The position numbers and the translations under genes were made by a program. A DNA stretch of 64,000 nt from Aurantimonas sp965217685 (GTDB taxonomy: Bacteria > Pseudomonadota > Alphaproteobacteria > Rhizobiales > Rhizobiaceae), in contig CBDCIZ010000003.1 of NCBI GenBank assembly GCA_965217685.1, positions 3,782,001-3,846,000 on the forward strand, in the 5' to 3' direction. Under the pieces are notes generated by a model. That model saw nothing but the letters and a program-made list of their open reading frames with translations. It was not told where the DNA came from and made no database searches. This document shows, one piece after another, positions 1-9,268 of this stretch (position 1 is its first letter; the number at the start of each line of letters is the position of its first letter).

Positions 1-2234
1 GTATCGTTCAGCGAATAGCCGACGATGGTGAGAATCGCCGCGACGCTCGACAGGCTGAAGTCGAGCTGTGTGACGACCAGAAAGCCGAGCGTCAGGATGA
101 CATCGTTGACCGTGGCAATGATGGCGCCCAGCGCGAACTGCCATTCAAAGCGGATCCAGACATAGATGAGGATCGCGAAGAGCGACGCGAGAACGCCGAT
201 GATCGCCGCCGAGGCGAGTTCGCCAGATACGGTCGGTCCGACGACCTCGGTGCGGCGGAAGTCGTAGTCGGCTGACAGGGCCTTGGTCGCAGTATCGACA
301 AGTGCATCTTGGGCTCCCTTTGCGGCAGTATCCTGTTCGCCGATACGGATCAGCGCCTCCTGCTGCGTGCCGAACTCCTGGACCTGGACGTCACGGATGC
401 CAGCATTTCCGAGACGCGCCCGAATGTCGCCAATATCGGCAACGGCACCGTTTTTGGCCTGCACCTCGATCAGGGTGCCCCCGGTGAAATCGATGCCGAA
501 ATTCAAACCGACCGCGAAAAGCGAACCGATCGAGGCCAGACAAAGCGCCATCGAAACCGCGAAGATCTGCAAGCGCACCTTCATGAACGGAATGCGCGTG
601 ACCTCGGGAACGAGGCGAATGAAGCCTCGCGGCAATTCCTTCGGCCGTTTGGATCGGACCCAGTAGGCCACCAGCCAGCGGGTGAGTGTGTAGGCGGTGA
701 AGACCGTGGTGATGATACCGATGGCCAGCGTTACCGCGAAGCCACGGACCGGCCCCGATCCCAGGAAGAACAGGACGACGGCGGCGATCAGCGTGGTGAT
801 GTTAGCATCCATGATCGTCGCCAACGCCTTCTGGAAGCCGGTGTCGATCGACTGGACGATCGAGCGCCCCTGCCGCCGCTCGTCGCGGATGCGCTCGTAG
901 ATGAGGACGTTCGAATCGACGGCCATGCCGAGGGTCAGAACGATACCGGCGATGCCCGGCAACGTCAGCGTCGCGCCGATCACGGTAAGGATCGCAAAGA
1001 GAAGAACGAGGTTCACCGCCAGGGCGACATTGGCGATGATGCCAAGGAAGCCGTAGGCGGCCAGCATGAAGACCACGACAAGAAGCGCACCGACGATGCC
1101 GGCGATCTCGCCAGCGGCGATCGAATCGGCACCGAGACCCGGTCCGACGCTCCGCTCCTCGATGATATTCAGCGTTGCGGGCAGCGCGCCGGCGCGCAGC
1201 AGAACCGCGAGGTCGTTGGCGCTCTGGACTGTGAAGTTGCCGCTGATCTGCGCCTGACCACCGAGGATCGCCTCGCGAATGTTCGGCGCCGACAGCACCT
1301 CGTTGTCGAGGACGATGGCGAAGGGCTTGCCGACGTTTTGCTGGGTGACGGCGCCGAAGCGCTGGGCGCCCTGGCTGTCGAAGCGGATATTGACGACCGG
1401 CTGGTTGGTCTGGCTGTCGAAGCCGGCCTGGGCGTCGGTCAGGTTTTCGCCCGACACCATGACCTGACGCTGCACCAGTACCGGCTCCGGCGGCGTGTCG
1501 TTGGTGAAGAGGAGTTCCGTGCCCGCCGGCGGACGGCCGCCTTGAGCGACCTCCTGCGGCGAAGTCGTCTGGTCGACGAGGCGGAAGGTCAGCTTGGCGG
1601 TCTGGTTGAGCAGCGATTTCAGCCGCTGCGGATCTTGCAGACCCGGCACCTGGACCATGATCCGGTCGGTGCCCTGACGCTGGATCAGCGGCTCGGTCGT
1701 GCCGAGTTCGTCGACGCGGCGGCGCACCACCTCGATCGACTGAGTCACGGCGGTGGACACACGATAGGCGATACCGTCATCGGTCAGCGACACCGTCATG
1801 ACACCCGGCTGCGGCTGAGCGAGGGCCACCTCGTTCACCGAACCACCGGAGATCATGCCGTTGGAGATCGGCTGGGCAAGCGGCTGCAGCGTCGTCATCG
1901 CTGCGTCCGCCTGGGACGGGTCGCGCAAGCGGATGTTAATCGTGTTGCCGTTGTCGTTGATGCCGGAATAGCCGATGCGGTCGGTGCGCAGCCGCTGGCG
2001 GGCATCGTCTCGAATCGTCTGCAACCGCTCGGCGATCAACGACTGCTTGTCGATTTCAAGCAGTATGTAGGAGCCACCCTGAAGATCCAGGCCAAGGGTG
2101 ATCTGTTTCTGCGGAAAGATCGACGGCAACTGGTCGAGCACCGGCTTCGGCACAAGATTAGGAGCTGCGAACAGAACACCTGCCAGCACGGTCAGCCAGA
2201 TGAGGATCGTCTTCCAGCGCGAGAAATACAGCAT
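1..2234 (-). CDS. secDF: SecDF fused protein-export membrane protein (3' end outside window)
   Basis: Accessory subunit of the Sec translocase, in the inner membrane; SecD/SecF use the proton gradient to help release exported proteins on the periplasmic side. The frame starts with MLYFSRWKTILIWL at 2234 and is still open at base 1, so the end of the SecF half is missing (744 codons visible). The SecD half has a first membrane helix, the GLDLQGG motif at about residues 48-54, a long periplasmic domain and a membrane block containing AVDSNVLIYERIRDE. The SecF half follows in the same frame, with its own GIDFTGG near residue 577. A single SecD-SecF polypeptide is common in alphaproteobacteria. 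yajC lies 239 bp upstream on the same strand, the usual partner. Identification is secure; only the C-terminus is unseen. Confidence 0.96.
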   Translation of the reverse strand, partial: MLYFSRWKTILIWLTVLAGVLFAAPNLVPKPVLDQLPSIFPQKQITLGLDLQGGSYILLEIDKQSLIAERLQTIRDDARQRLRTDRIGYSGINDNGNTINIRLRDPSQADAAMTTLQPLAQPISNGMISGGSVNEVALAQPQPGVMTVSLTDDGIAYRVSTAVTQSIEVVRRRVDELGTTEPLIQRQGTDRIMVQVPGLQDPQRLKSLLNQTAKLTFRLVDQTTSPQEVAQGGRPPAGTELLFTNDTPPEPVLVQRQVMVSGENLTDAQAGFDSQTNQPVVNIRFDSQGAQRFGAVTQQNVGKPFAIVLDNEVLSAPNIREAILGGQAQISGNFTVQSANDLAVLLRAGALPATLNIIEERSVGPGLGADSIAAGEIAGIVGALLVVVFMLAAYGFLGIIANVALAVNLVLLFAILTVIGATLTLPGIAGIVLTLGMAVDSNVLIYERIRDERRQGRSIVQSIDTGFQKALATIMDANITTLIAAVVLFFLGSGPVRGFAVTLAIGIITTVFTAYTLTRWLVAYWVRSKRPKELPRGFIRLVPEVTRIPFMKVRLQIFAVSMALCLASIGSLFAVGLNFGIDFTGGTLIEVQAKNGAVADIGDIRARLGNAGIRDVQVQEFGTQQEALIRIGEQDTAAKGAQDALVDTATKALSADYDFRRTEVVGPTVSGELASAAIIGVLASLFAILIYVWIRFEWQFALGAIIATVNDVILTLGFLVVTQLDFSLSSVAAILTIVGYSLND

Positions 2235-2473
2235 CGATGGTCCCGAACGAGTCGACCGCGTCGCCATCGCGATCGCGATGGGCGGGGCTGCCTTTTGGGC
2301 AGTTCCCACAAATCGGATGCGCTGGAACGCGGCAGGTTGCTCAAATTTTCACGTCGTCTGCGCGATCAAGACGGCGATATATTGTTCGCCAATTGCGAAC
2401 CTTGCGGCTGGAACGGTCACGATAACATCAAAACCGGCGAATCATGGCTCGACCCGTGTACGCCGATCGCTTG

Positions 2474-2815
2474 CTATTTGGAATTGGCTGCCGCCGGCTC
2501 GCCTTTAACACGCACCTCTGAGACGGTGCCCTGCACGATGCGCACGCGGGTCTGTTCGGAAATCTGCACTTCCAACTCGCCGCTTTCGAGCACCTTGGTC
2601 ACCTTGCCAACGATGCCGCCGCCGGTGACGACAGTATCGCCGCGCCGAATGTTCTTCAGCATCTCGGCGCGCTTCTTCATGGTTGTGCGCTGCGGCCGGA
2701 TGATCAGGAAATACATGATTGCGAAGACGGCGACGAACGGCAGGACGCTGATCAGGAGGTCGCTTCCACCGGCCGCTGGGGCAGCCGCCTGGGCGAAAGC
2801 TTCGGACACGAACAT
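2474..2815 (-). CDS. yajC: YajC, Sec translocase accessory subunit
   Basis: Small inner-membrane protein of the SecDF-YajC complex. The 113-residue product begins MFVSEAFAQ, has one strong membrane helix (LLISVLPFVAVFAIMYFLII) followed by the family-typical RPQ and a basic stretch, then a small cytoplasmic domain with VVTGGGIVGKV. A start 33 bases further upstream (2848) is possible in frame, but the start at 2815 has a good ribosome site (AGAGG) at the right distance and gives the usual family length. It lies directly upstream of secDF on the same strand, which is the standard arrangement. About 200 bp separate its start from the divergent ATPase gene at 3016. Confidence 0.95.
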   Translation of the reverse strand: MFVSEAFAQAAAPAAGGSDLLISVLPFVAVFAIMYFLIIRPQRTTMKKRAEMLKNIRRGDTVVTGGGIVGKVTKVLESGELEVQISEQTRVRIVQGTVSEVRVKGEPAAANSK

Positions 2816-3015
2816 GAAAAACCTCTTGAGGGTCGGCCCGCGCGCCACTTTTCGGCGTCTTCACTGCGGGCATGGCATGGGGGCGGCCCGCAGCTTCGTT
2901 TTGCGGCCTTTACGATGTGCGCGGAATATACGAACGGTCGGCACGAATGCAACAAGAACGCCGTCACCGCGAAATCCGCAGGAAAACGGCGAAGACATCT
3001 GAGGAACGACACACC

Positions 3016-3909
3016 ATGGACGCTGCCGATTTGAAACGGCTCGAAGAGACGATGGGCCGCATCGCCGACAGCCTGGAACGCCTTGCGCCACTGAAGCCTA
3101 CCGCCCCGGATTTTCGCGCAGCCGATTGCTTCGTCTTCGAGCCGTCCGCCGGGCTGACGCCGGTCAAATCCGTCAACCGCGTGCCGATCGAATTGCTGAA
3201 GGGCATCGAGCGCTCGCGCGACCTCCTCGTCGAAAACACCGAGCGTTTCGCTGCCGGCCTGCCTGCCAACAACGCGCTGCTCTGGGGCGCGCGGGGCATG
3301 GGCAAGTCGTCGCTGGTCAAGGCCGTGCACGCGACGATCAATGCGAACCGTCCGGCCGAACAGCCGCCGATGAAGCTGATCGAGATACACCGCGAGGACA
3401 TCGATCATTTGCCAAAGCTGATGGGCTTCATGCGCTCGGCGCCCTTCCGCTTCCTTCTGTTCTGCGACGATCTTTCCTTCGACGTCGGCGACGACGCCTA
3501 CAAGTCGTTGAAGGCGGCGCTGGAAGGCGGCGTCGAGGGGCGGCCGCACAACGTGCTCTTCTATGCGACCTCAAACCGCCGGCATCTCCTGCCGCGCGAC
3601 ATGATCGAGAACGAGCGGTCGACTGCGATCAATCCGGGCGAAGCGGTCGAGGAAAAGGTATCACTGTCGGATCGCTTCGGCCTGTGGCTCGGCTTTCACC
3701 GCTGCAGCCAGGACGATTACCTGGCGATGGTCGAAGGCTATGTCGCGAGCTACAGGCTGAAAGCCGATCGGGAGACGGTGCGCACCGAGGCGCTCGAATG
3801 GGCGACCACGCGCGGCAGTCGCTCGGGCCGAGTCGCGTTCCAGTTCATTCAGGATCTTGCTGGCAGGCTCGGGCGAACGCTGGAGACGGTTGACGAAGTC
3901 GGCGACTGA
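3016..3909 (+). CDS. DUF815 family AAA-type ATPase
   Basis: Cytoplasmic P-loop ATPase of 297 residues of the DUF815 family, whose cellular role is not settled. A Walker A motif is visible at about residues 91-99 (GARGMGKSS), and a Walker B-like stretch (FLLFCDDLSF) about 55 residues later. A later segment (ATSNRRHLLPRDM) fits sensor-1 of AAA proteins. The start at 3016 (MDAADLKRLEETMG) is preceded by GAGGAACGAC, a good ribosome site; an upstream in-frame ATG at 2872 would add 48 unlikely residues. It is divergent from yajC and convergent with nlpD, a position this family often takes in Rhizobiales. The family assignment is firm; the function is not known. Confidence 0.9.
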   Translation: MDAADLKRLEETMGRIADSLERLAPLKPTAPDFRAADCFVFEPSAGLTPVKSVNRVPIELLKGIERSRDLLVENTERFAAGLPANNALLWGARGMGKSSLVKAVHATINANRPAEQPPMKLIEIHREDIDHLPKLMGFMRSAPFRFLLFCDDLSFDVGDDAYKSLKAALEGGVEGRPHNVLFYATSNRRHLLPRDMIENERSTAINPGEAVEEKVSLSDRFGLWLGFHRCSQDDYLAMVEGYVASYRLKADRETVRTEALEWATTRGSRSGRVAFQFIQDLAGRLGRTLETVDEVGD

Positions 3910-3947
3910 TCGACTGATCGTCCCAACCGACTGGCGCAAACGAACAA

Positions 3948-3977
3948 CCCGGCCACGCCGTTGATAGCGTGACCGGG
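3948..3977. terminator. Hairpin between convergent genes
   Basis: Inverted repeat with 11-base arms (CCCGGCCACGC / GCGTGACCGGG, one C-A mismatch) around an 8-base loop, sitting in the 91-bp gap between the convergent DUF815 ATPase and nlpD genes. There is no clear T-run on either side, so it may be a weak bidirectional terminator or only a stabilising hairpin. Confidence 0.45.
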
Positions 3978-4000
3978 CCTCTAACCGCCTGGAGGGGCGC

Positions 4001-5305
4001 TTATTGGAGATATTTCGTCGGGTCGACCGGCGAGGAGTTCTTGCGCACCTCGAAGTGCAGAAGCGGCACGTCGGTGTCGCCGCTCATACCGGACTTAGCG
4101 ATTTGCTGACCGCGCTTGACCTTTGTGCCCTTCTGGACTTCCAACGCATCGGCGTGGCCGTAGACGGTGACGAGGCCGTCGTCGTGCTTGATGAGAACGG
4201 TGTTGCCGAACTCCTTAAGGCCGCTGCCGGCATAGATCACGACGCCGTTCTCCGCGGCCTTCACCGGGGTGCCACGCGGCACCGAGATGTTGAGACCGTC
4301 ATTGCGGCGCGAGCCGACCTTTTCGCCGAAGCGGTTGACCACCCGGCCCTGCACCGGCCAACGGAAGCCGTCGATGCCGGTAGAGTCCGGGGCGACCGCC
4401 GCGACGTCCCGCTGTACCTCTTTGCCGACCGAAGTCGACGCTGCGGACTGGACCGGCGCCGATGGCGCATCGGCCGTCGGTCGGCTGGATTTCGCGGTCA
4501 TTGTCGAGGACGCGGCAGACGCGGAATCGGCAGATTTCGGGGGCGTATAGGGCTCCGGCATGTTCTTAGCCGGCTCGACCTTAGCAGCCGGAACGCTGGC
4601 GGTCTTCGTCTCGAGGCTGGCAACGCGGGTCGAGCCCGCCCTGGCGCCTGGGATGGTCAGCGTCTGGCCGAGACGGACCGTGTCGTCGCTCATGCCGTTG
4701 GCGCGCTTGATGTCGGCAGGCGACACGCCGGTGCGGCGAGCGATGCCGAGCAGCGTGTCACCGCTCGCGACCTTCACCTGTGCGACATTTGTCGCACGGC
4801 TCTGTGAGGGCGCGTTGGACGAAGAGGAACCGGCATAGCTCGGTCGCGACTGCGGTACGGAGATATGGGCCGCCTGATCCTGCAAGGTGGTCGGCGCGGC
4901 ACCGCGGGTCACCGGGCCGGTGTTTTCGTTGCCGAGCGAAGCGGTGCGCATCTGGCTCGGCGCCGACTGGCTGTAATTGGGCGGCGGAGGCGGAGGCAGC
5001 TGGCCGCTCTGCACGGCGCCGGTCGGCGCGCGGTACTGGCCATTACCGCCGCCCTGCTGCTGGCCGACGCTGCCGGTGGTCGTCCGATCGACGCCGCCGG
5101 GATAGGCCTGGGTCGTCGCGTTGCCCGGATAGGGCTGACTTGCAGCCGTTTGAGCGAGCGGCGCCTTCGGAACGGCTCCGGTGTAGAAGCCATCGTCGAA
5201 GCGCACCGTGTCGGAACTGCAGCCGGCGGCAAAGCCGACCAGACCCACCACCGCGACGGTCCGCACCATTTGGAGCCTGAGAGATTTCAGCACATCGATA
5301 CGCAT
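4001..5305 (-). CDS. nlpD: NlpD/DipM-type lipoprotein with LysM and degenerate LytM (M23) domain
   Basis: Likely envelope lipoprotein that regulates murein amidases during division. The 434-residue protein has a lipoprotein signal ending in FAAGC (Cys about residue 29), a low-complexity Pro/Gln/Ser linker, one LysM domain (VASGDTLLGIARRTGVSPAD) near the middle, a second linker, and a C-terminal LytM fold ending in LHFEVRKNSSPVDPTKYL. The zinc-binding residues of active M23 peptidases look lost: the HxGxD region reads NDGLN and the HxH motif reads LLH. That is the pattern of NlpD-like amidase activators rather than active endopeptidases. The start at 5305 has AAGGG upstream; 5326 is an alternative. 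It lies downstream of pcm and surE, matching the surE-pcm-nlpD order known from enterobacteria. Confidence 0.88.
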   Translation of the reverse strand: MRIDVLKSLRLQMVRTVAVVGLVGFAAGCSSDTVRFDDGFYTGAVPKAPLAQTAASQPYPGNATTQAYPGGVDRTTTGSVGQQQGGGNGQYRAPTGAVQSGQLPPPPPPNYSQSAPSQMRTASLGNENTGPVTRGAAPTTLQDQAAHISVPQSRPSYAGSSSSNAPSQSRATNVAQVKVASGDTLLGIARRTGVSPADIKRANGMSDDTVRLGQTLTIPGARAGSTRVASLETKTASVPAAKVEPAKNMPEPYTPPKSADSASAASSTMTAKSSRPTADAPSAPVQSAASTSVGKEVQRDVAAVAPDSTGIDGFRWPVQGRVVNRFGEKVGSRRNDGLNISVPRGTPVKAAENGVVIYAGSGLKEFGNTVLIKHDDGLVTVYGHADALEVQKGTKVKRGQQIAKSGMSGDTDVPLLHFEVRKNSSPVDPTKYLQ

Positions 5306-5550
5306 CGCCGACCCTTGAGCACACAATTTCTGTCAGGCCTATCAAAGCGCGTTAATGTTACTCTCCGGTTAAATCTTGCCCTTTAAATCAGTAAATTATG
5401 AAGCACGCCCTGGGGAAGTCGGCGGCGCATCAGGTGGCCGATCGGCAGCCGCAACCTGCACCAACGCGGTTTTGCCGCAATCCGGCCATCGACGTGAACG
5501 GCCAATATTGCTTCTCAATTCAATTAGGACGTATGCCGCGGGCCTGCACC

Positions 5551-6204
5551 TTACAAAACCTCGGCCTTGCCGAATGCAAGAGGCTGGTAACGCACCGTGC
5601 CAATATCCTCGCGCTCGAAACGGCTGCCGACCTTGCGCAGCTTCACCAGCGCCTGCTCGCCCTCATCCGGGCCGATGCTGCAGATCACGATGCCATGGTT
5701 GCCGAGTTGCTCGAGATATTGCCGCGGTGTCGAAGGATAGGCCGCGTGGACGATGACCCGATCGAAGGGTGCGCCGGCGAAAAATCCCTCGCGGCCGTCC
5801 TCCAGAAACAGCGAGACATTGCTGACGCCGACCTGCTTCAGGCGCCTGGAGGCGGCCTCGGTGAGCCGGCGATAACGTTCGAATGAGGCCACATGGGCGC
5901 ACAGTCGCGCCATCAGAGCCGTGACGTAGCCGCTGCCTGTGCCGATTTCGAGGATCCGGTGGCTGGCGTCGATCTCCAGCGCCGCGACGAGGCGAACGGC
6001 GAAGCTCGCTCCGAACATCGTCTGACCGCAGTCGATCGGTGCGGTGCGATCTTCATAGGCGTTTTCGATACCCTCCGGCAAAAAGACGCGCCGGGGCACG
6101 GTCTCGATCTTGTCGAGGATCGTCTGGTCGGCAATGCGCTGCTGGCGAAGGCCCAGCAGGAAGGCCGCGAGATCCTCGCGGTCGCGACCGTTCGCCGGGA
6201 TCAC
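5551..6204 (-). CDS. pcm: Protein-L-isoaspartate O-methyltransferase
   Basis: SAM-dependent methyltransferase that starts repair of isoaspartyl residues in damaged proteins. The 217-residue product carries the PCMT signatures: PRRVFLPE, the substrate region DCGQTMFGASFAVR, the SAM-binding loop ILEIGTGSGYVTALMA and FDRVIVHAAY. Its ATG overlaps the stop of surE by four bases (ATGA), so the two are translationally coupled, and nlpD follows 245 bp downstream. A second, more divergent Pcm-like gene lies at 27372-28025; this copy has the better match to true Pcm. Confidence 0.94.
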   Translation of the reverse strand: MIPANGRDREDLAAFLLGLRQQRIADQTILDKIETVPRRVFLPEGIENAYEDRTAPIDCGQTMFGASFAVRLVAALEIDASHRILEIGTGSGYVTALMARLCAHVASFERYRRLTEAASRRLKQVGVSNVSLFLEDGREGFFAGAPFDRVIVHAAYPSTPRQYLEQLGNHGIVICSIGPDEGEQALVKLRKVGSRFEREDIGTVRYQPLAFGKAEVL

Positions 6205-6956
6205 TTGAAGAGCGCTCCGAGCGCGTCCATCGCCTTGTAGGCGGTCAGATCCAGTTGCAGCGGCGTCACCGATATCTGACCCTTTTGCAGGGCACCGATG
6301 TCCGAATGCTCGACTTCCGGGCCCGCCTGACGGGCGAACTTCATCCAGAAATAGGGAAAGCCCCGCCCGTCGCGACGCTCTTCCAGCCCGAGCGCGTAGT
6401 CGAGCTTGCCCTGGCGGGTCACGGCGATGCCGGAGACAGAATCGGGCTCGATTGCGGGAAAGTTGACGTTGAAGAGATGGCCTTCCGGCGTCTGATGGCT
6501 CGCAAGCTTGCGCAGGATGTCCGGCGCATGGCGCTCGGCGGTCGACCAGAGTGTTTCGCGGTTCGAGCCCGGCGTGAACTGCTGGCTGAGCGCCACCGAC
6601 TTGAATCCCAGCATCGTGCCTTCCATCGCGCCAGCGACGGTGCCCGAATAGGTGACGTCGTCGCAGATGTTCTGACCGGCGTTGACGCCTGAAAGGATCA
6701 TGTCCGGCGGGCCGTCCATCAGCTGCTTGACGCCCATGATGACACAGTCGGTCGGCGTGCCGGAGAGGGCATAGCGGCGCTCCTCGACCTTGCGGAGGCG
6801 AAGCGGCGAGGACAACGTCAGCGAATGCGACAGGCCGCTCTGGTCGGTCTCCGGCGCCACCACCCAGATGTCGTCGGTCAGCTCCCGCGCGATCCGCTCC
6901 AGGACCTTCAGCCCTTCGGCATGGATGCCGTCGTCATTCGTCAGAAGAAGCCGCAT
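6201..6956 (-). CDS. surE: 5'/3'-nucleotidase SurE
   Basis: Stationary-phase survival protein, a metal-dependent nucleoside monophosphate phosphatase in the cytoplasm. The 251-residue product starts MRLLLTNDDGIHAEG, which holds the metal-binding Asp pair of the family, and contains PTDCVIMGVKQLM and the LSGVNAGQN / YSGTVAGAMEG motifs. Length and order of motifs are normal. Its start overlaps the serS stop by one base and its stop overlaps the pcm start, so serS-surE-pcm form a tight operon. Confidence 0.96.
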   Translation of the reverse strand: MRLLLTNDDGIHAEGLKVLERIARELTDDIWVVAPETDQSGLSHSLTLSSPLRLRKVEERRYALSGTPTDCVIMGVKQLMDGPPDMILSGVNAGQNICDDVTYSGTVAGAMEGTMLGFKSVALSQQFTPGSNRETLWSTAERHAPDILRKLASHQTPEGHLFNVNFPAIEPDSVSGIAVTRQGKLDYALGLEERRDGRGFPYFWMKFARQAGPEVEHSDIGALQKGQISVTPLQLDLTAYKAMDALGALFK

Positions 6957-8389
6957 CAGTTCGCTTTCCCGATCCGTTCCAGTCCGCCCATATAGGGCCG
7001 CAGGACCTCCGGCACGGTGATGGAGCCGTCGGCGGTCTGGTAGTTCTCGATGACGGCGATGAGCGCCCTGCCCGTTGCAACGCCCGAGCCGTTGAGCGTG
7101 TGGACGAATCGTGGCTGGCTCTCGCCCTCACCCTCTCCATTGGGCCTGTAACGGGCGCCCATGCGGCGGGCCTGGAAGTCGCCACAGACCGAGCAGCTGG
7201 AAATCTCGCGGAACGCGTCCTGCCCCGGCAGCCAGACTTCCAGATCATAAGTCTTGCGGGCGCCGAATCCCATGTCGCCGGTACACAGTTCGACGACGCG
7301 GTAGTGCAGGTCGAGGCGTTTCAGCACCTCCTCGGCGCACGCCGTCATGCGTTCATGCTCCTCGATCGACGCCTCGGCCGCGGTGATCGACACCATCTCG
7401 ACCTTGTAGAACTGGTGCTGACGCAGCATACCGCGGGTGTCGCGACCGGCCGAGCCCGCTTCCGAGCGGAAGCAAGGCGTCAGCGCGGCATAGCGCTTCG
7501 GCAGCTCGGCCTCGGCGACGACACGCTCGCGGGCGAGATTGGTCAGCGGCACCTCGGCGGTCGGGATCAGCCAGTACGGCTCGGAGGTCGGCGCGCGCTC
7601 GAAAATCGTATCGACGAGTTCGGCGAGTTGCTCGCCGCTCTCGATCGACACACCCGCATCGGCATCGGTGAAATAATTGCGGATCGTCTCGCCGGTCTGC
7701 TCGGACCGGCCCGCCATGGAGGCGCCGATGAACAGATCCTCGCCGAATTTCGGCAACTGGCCGGTGCCGTACATCGCCGCATCGCGCACGATCAGCGGCG
7801 GCACGACCTCTTCGTAGCCGTGCTCGTCGACATGCAGGTTCAGCATGAACTGGCCGAGCGCTCTCTCCAGCCGGGCCAAACCGCCCTTCAGGATCGTGAA
7901 GCGTGAGCCGGAAATTTTGGCCGCATCGTCGAAATCCATCAGGCCGAGGGCCTCGCCAATCTCGAAATGCTCCTTCGGCTGAAAATCCATCGTCGGGCGC
8001 TGGCCCGAGCGGCGGATCTCGACATTGTCCGCCTCGTTTTTACCGACGGGTACCGTATCGAGCGGCAAGTTCGGCAAGCCGTCGAGCAGCGACTTCACAG
8101 CCGCGTCGATGCGGCGCTCCTCGGTCTCGCCGACCTTGATCGCCTGTTTGATCTCGGCGACCTCGGCGATCAGCGTTTCGGCCGTCGCGTTGTCCCCAGA
8201 GGCCTTGGCTTTTCCGATCGCCTTGGAGGCGTCGTTGCGACGACTCTGAAGGTCTTGCAACTGAACGAGGTGCCTGCGGCGCTCGGCATCGAGGCGAACG
8301 AGTTCGACCGACTGTGGCGCGGCGCCTCGCTTGGCAAGCGCTGCGTCCAGCGCATCCGGATTGTCGCGAATCCACTTGATGTCGAGCAT
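6956..8389 (-). CDS. serS: Seryl-tRNA synthetase with an insertion in the catalytic domain
   Basis: Class II aminoacyl-tRNA synthetase charging tRNA-Ser. The N-terminal coiled-coil arm spans about residues 30-105, and the catalytic core follows, with LIPTAEVPLTN near 274-284, the motif 2 region PCFRSEAGSAGRDTRGMLRQHQF and the motif 3 region near the C-terminus (LNGSGVATGRALIAVIENYQ). At 477 residues it is about 50 longer than a typical bacterial SerRS. The excess sits between QLPKFGEDLF and YWLIPTAEV, roughly residues 221-272, where most homologues have only a few residues. The insert is in frame and not low complexity, so a sequencing error is unlikely. The start MLDIKWIRDNP is the family norm. 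tatC lies 63 bp upstream. Confidence 0.95.
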   Translation of the reverse strand: MLDIKWIRDNPDALDAALAKRGAAPQSVELVRLDAERRRHLVQLQDLQSRRNDASKAIGKAKASGDNATAETLIAEVAEIKQAIKVGETEERRIDAAVKSLLDGLPNLPLDTVPVGKNEADNVEIRRSGQRPTMDFQPKEHFEIGEALGLMDFDDAAKISGSRFTILKGGLARLERALGQFMLNLHVDEHGYEEVVPPLIVRDAAMYGTGQLPKFGEDLFIGASMAGRSEQTGETIRNYFTDADAGVSIESGEQLAELVDTIFERAPTSEPYWLIPTAEVPLTNLARERVVAEAELPKRYAALTPCFRSEAGSAGRDTRGMLRQHQFYKVEMVSITAAEASIEEHERMTACAEEVLKRLDLHYRVVELCTGDMGFGARKTYDLEVWLPGQDAFREISSCSVCGDFQARRMGARYRPNGEGEGESQPRFVHTLNGSGVATGRALIAVIENYQTADGSITVPEVLRPYMGGLERIGKAN

Positions 8390-8452
8390 GCTGTTCTCGT
8401 TTCCGACCGGGCCGTTTCGAATGGAACGGCGGCGGAGACGGCAGAGGCAGCG

Positions 8453-9268
8453 TCAGCTTTCGCCTTGCGTCTCTTTTTCACGCAATTGCTGGGCGCGCTT
8501 GCGCTCGATCATCTTCGCCGCAAAGATCGACACCTCGTAGAGAAGGATGGTCGGCAGGGCAAGACCGATCTGGGACATCGGGTCGGGCGGCGTCAACACC
8601 GCTGCGGCGATGAAGGCCAGCACGATCGCCCATTTGCGCTTTGACGCAAGACCGGCTGCCGAGGTGATCCCCGCTCGCACCAGAAGCGTCGCAACAACCG
8701 GCAGCTGGAACACCAGACCGAAGGCGAAGATCAGCGTCATGATCAGCGACAGATATTCCGAAACACTGGGCAGGAGCTCGATGATCGCCTGTCCGTCCTT
8801 GCCGGTCTGCTGCATCGACAGGAAGAACCACATCACCATCGGGGTGAAGAAGAAATAGACCAGGCACGCGCCCATGGCGAAAAGCACCGGCGTCGCGATC
8901 AGGAACGGCAGGAAGGCGCCACGCTCCTCGCGGTAGAGGCCGGGCGCGACGAATTTATAGATCTGCGAGGCGATGATCGGGAAGGACAGGAAGAGGCCGC
9001 CGAAAGCCGCGATCTTCACCTGGGTGAAGAAGAATTCCTGCGGAGCCGTATAGATGAAACGCGCCTGCTCCCGCGGGAGACCGGCCCATTGGAACGCGGT
9101 CTGATACGGAACGACCAGGAGATTGAAGATCGGTTTGGCAAAGAAGAAGCAGATGAGAAAGGCCACGAAGAACCCGCCAATCGACCAGATCAACCGGGTG
9201 CGCAGCTCGACGAGATGCTCGACCAGCGGCGCCGAGGACGCTTCGATGTCGGTGTCGGACTTGCTCAC
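8453..9268 (-). CDS. tatC: Twin-arginine translocase subunit TatC
   Basis: Core receptor subunit of the Tat pathway, which exports folded proteins bearing RR signal peptides. The product is a 271-residue protein with six predicted membrane segments and the family motifs PLVEHLVELRTRL at the N-terminus, FLSFPIIASQIYKFVAPGLY and LVFQLPVV. A GTG start at 9268 is chosen because it overlaps the tatB stop as GTGA, a coupling typical of this operon; the frame is open far upstream into tatB and that extension does not resemble TatC. It is last of tatA-tatB-tatC, followed by serS. Confidence 0.95.
   Translation of the reverse strand: MSKSDTDIEASSAPLVEHLVELRTRLIWSIGGFFVAFLICFFFAKPIFNLLVVPYQTAFQWAGLPREQARFIYTAPQEFFFTQVKIAAFGGLFLSFPIIASQIYKFVAPGLYREERGAFLPFLIATPVLFAMGACLVYFFFTPMVMWFFLSMQQTGKDGQAIIELLPSVSEYLSLIMTLIFAFGLVFQLPVVATLLVRAGITSAAGLASKRKWAIVLAFIAAAVLTPPDPMSQIGLALPTILLYEVSIFAAKMIERKRAQQLREKETQGES

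Noticed and set aside
309..3002. Very long plus-strand open frame (897 codons) opposite secDF and yajC
   Set aside because: Antisense shadow in GC-rich DNA; Arg/Asp/His-rich, no domain, and both opposite-strand genes are certain.
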